Source: Flavobacteriales bacterium (lineage in GTDB: Bacteria > Bacteroidota > Bacteroidia > Flavobacteriales_D > Crocinitomicaceae). From it: a DNA stretch of 15,716 bases. Numbering within the stretch: the first letter of the stretch is position 1; every line of letters begins with the position of its first letter. A model generated the notes under the pieces. It saw only the letters and a list, made by a program, of their open reading frames with translations, had not been told where the DNA came from and did not search any database. Below, piece after piece: positions 14,612-15,716 of the stretch. Where the stretch lies: the NCBI GenBank assembly GCA_947458985.1, contig CANHBA010000031.1, positions 1 to 15,716 of the forward strand, in the 5' to 3' direction. A program made the translations under genes and the position numbers.

Positions 14612-15121
14612 ATGTTTCGGATTTTCCTCCTACTTGGTATTTCTTTTTTTGTTCAAAGCAGAAGTTCCGCACAATATCATCTTGGGCTTGGTGCTTCTAT
14701 CCATCGCTACGATCAAGTAGTGAGTTTGAAAGGATTGAAAAACTTCGAAAAAGGCAGTCTAGGAGTTGATTTAGGTTTAGGTGTTGAGCGCAGTTTGCAA
14801 GGAGCACTTGCGCCTCAGCTTGCTTTATTTTGGCAAGCACCTATACCCCTAAAAAATAGGCATTACCCAATGAATCAGCCAATTTATGCGGTGAGGTATC
14901 AATTTGACTTCCAAAAAGCAAGCATTATCGATACCTATCATGGCTTATATTTTAGTTTAGGATATACTTTTGGAGTTCAAAAAAGAGTTGATTTACAATT
15001 CTCCTTAGGTGTTCTTGCCGAAAAAATCTACGGTCTTTCTAACGTCAGCACTCAGGATTTCCACATTTTCTTGAATCCACAGTTGCAATTCAATTATTAT
15101 CTTTTTTCTCCAAGAAAATGA
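14612..15121 (+). CDS. Small outer-membrane-like (beta-barrel) protein of unknown function
   Basis: A 169-residue exported protein. The signal peptide is MFRIFLLLGISFFVQSRSSA, with cleavage probably before QYH. The mature part alternates hydrophobic and polar residues in short strands such as YHLGLGASI, SLGVDLGLGVE, LYFSLGYTFGV and DLQFSLGVLAE, and ends in LQFNYYLF followed by SPRK. That pattern suggests an 8-stranded outer-membrane barrel, but I recognise no named family. I start at the ATG at 14612 because it gives a clean signal peptide; a TTG at 14606 would place the start in the terminator T-tract. Its stop overlaps the next gene by 4 bases (ATGA at 15118-15121), so it is translationally coupled to the GDPD lipoprotein. 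Confidence 0.7.
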   Translation: MFRIFLLLGISFFVQSRSSAQYHLGLGASIHRYDQVVSLKGLKNFEKGSLGVDLGLGVERSLQGALAPQLALFWQAPIPLKNRHYPMNQPIYAVRYQFDFQKASIIDTYHGLYFSLGYTFGVQKRVDLQFSLGVLAEKIYGLSNVSTQDFHIFLNPQLQFNYYLFSPRK

Positions 15122-15716
15122 AGTGTCTTCCATTCTTGACTTTCAAAAAATCAATCTGGCTCTTACTTTCTATATGGAGTGTACTTCTCTCTTGCAATAA
15201 GCAAGAATCCTATCCAGAAGTAGAGATCTATGGCCACGCTGGAATGGGAATGGACATTGGTCTGAGCGTGTACCACGACAATTCTATTGAATCCATTGCG
15301 TTAGCACTTTCTTTACCCACAATTGATGGGGTAGAGGTGGACGTGCGCATGAGTGCAGATGGTACTTTATGGCTTTTCCATGAGAATTTACTTGAATCTC
15401 ATACGAATGGAGTTGGTTGTGTATTTGAAACCACCGATGCTGAGCTAGAAAAACTCCGCTACAAAAGTTTGCACAAAGAAAAATTAGCCAGGCTAGATCA
15501 GGTTTGGCCGCTGCTCGGACAGCGTAAAATTATTCTCGATCTCAAGCATTGGAACGCCTGCACAGATGGATATGTAGACATGCAGCGCTTTAAAGAAGCA
15601 CTCTATGAAATTCCAATTCAATACCGCGCGCAAATTACACTTGATTCTTCCAATCCCAATTGGTTGGCAGCCTTAAGCCAAGATTTTAGGGTGGTATTTT
15701 CAACGGTGAGTGTAGA
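15118..15716 (+). CDS. GDPD-family (glycerophosphodiester phosphodiesterase) lipoprotein, 3' truncated by the window
   Basis: The first 199 codons are present and the frame runs open through the window end. The N-terminus is a lipoprotein signal with lipobox LLSC, so the lipid-carrying residue is Cys26 and the protein is anchored in the envelope. Residues 38-90 follow the GDPD layout: YGHAGMGM with the first His40, NSIESIALALSLPTIDGVEV, Glu73 and Asp75 in VEVDVR (metal ligands), SADGTLWLF, then His88 in FHEN. KIILDLKHW follows where the family has its next conserved strand. The usual HRG is HAG here and the usual HD is HE. The family cleaves glycerophosphodiesters to glycerol 3-phosphate and an alcohol. 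The substrate is uncertain because of these changes and the missing C-terminus. It is coupled by a 4-base overlap to the upstream barrel-like gene. Confidence 0.82.
   Translation, partial: MKCLPFLTFKKSIWLLLSIWSVLLSCNKQESYPEVEIYGHAGMGMDIGLSVYHDNSIESIALALSLPTIDGVEVDVRMSADGTLWLFHENLLESHTNGVGCVFETTDAELEKLRYKSLHKEKLARLDQVWPLLGQRKIILDLKHWNACTDGYVDMQRFKEALYEIPIQYRAQITLDSSNPNWLAALSQDFRVVFSTVSV

Overview
The window reads as chromosomal DNA of a member of the Bacteroidota, most likely Flavobacteriales. The evidence is a very large cell-surface protein with the C-terminal domain typical of type IX secretion (T9SS) cargo, a DUF4290 gene next to murA, a DUF4197 gene, a GldM-like protein, several promoters of the Bacteroidota type (TAnnTTTG), and starts preceded by A-rich rather than Shine-Dalgarno sequence. 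A genus cannot be given from the sequence alone. I see no tRNA, rRNA, CRISPR array, insertion sequence or prophage gene, and no gene-free stretch longer than 300 bases.

Left part (1-3760): the last 54 codons of methionine aminopeptidase on the + strand converge on a two-gene minus-strand unit. That unit encodes a 484-residue secreted protein of unknown function and a 207-residue secreted protein resembling the periplasmic C-terminal half of GldM. Upstream of it, on the same strand, lies lpd (dihydrolipoyl dehydrogenase), separated from the unit by a clear intrinsic terminator.

Centre (3761-8576): lpd and purL diverge from a 93-bp region with back-to-back TAnnTTTG promoters. purL is followed by a tightly packed run: purL, DUF4290, murA and a TlpA/ResA-like thiol oxidoreductase, with gaps of 2 and 3 bases and then a 4-base overlap. 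The run links purine synthesis, the first committed step of peptidoglycan synthesis and envelope thiol chemistry. MurA carries Asp where most bacteria have the fosfomycin-sensitive Cys.

Right part (8577-13134): a minus-strand run encodes a 910-residue T9SS cargo/adhesin-like protein with SprB-type repeats, a DUF4197 exported protein and a uridine phosphorylase. It converges on the purL run. A 235-bp divergent region separates it from gdhA (NADP-type glutamate dehydrogenase) and contains a 23-bp perfect dyad that looks like a regulator binding site.

Right end (13198-15716): gdhA ends in a strong intrinsic terminator whose T-tract runs directly into the start of a small outer-membrane-like protein. 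That gene overlaps by 4 bases a GDPD-family lipoprotein cut by the window edge.

Most of the window is housekeeping. The items most worth following up are the MurA Cys-to-Asp change, the orphan GldM-like gene with its unknown partner, the dyad upstream of gdhA, and the compressed terminator/promoter/start at 14574-14614.
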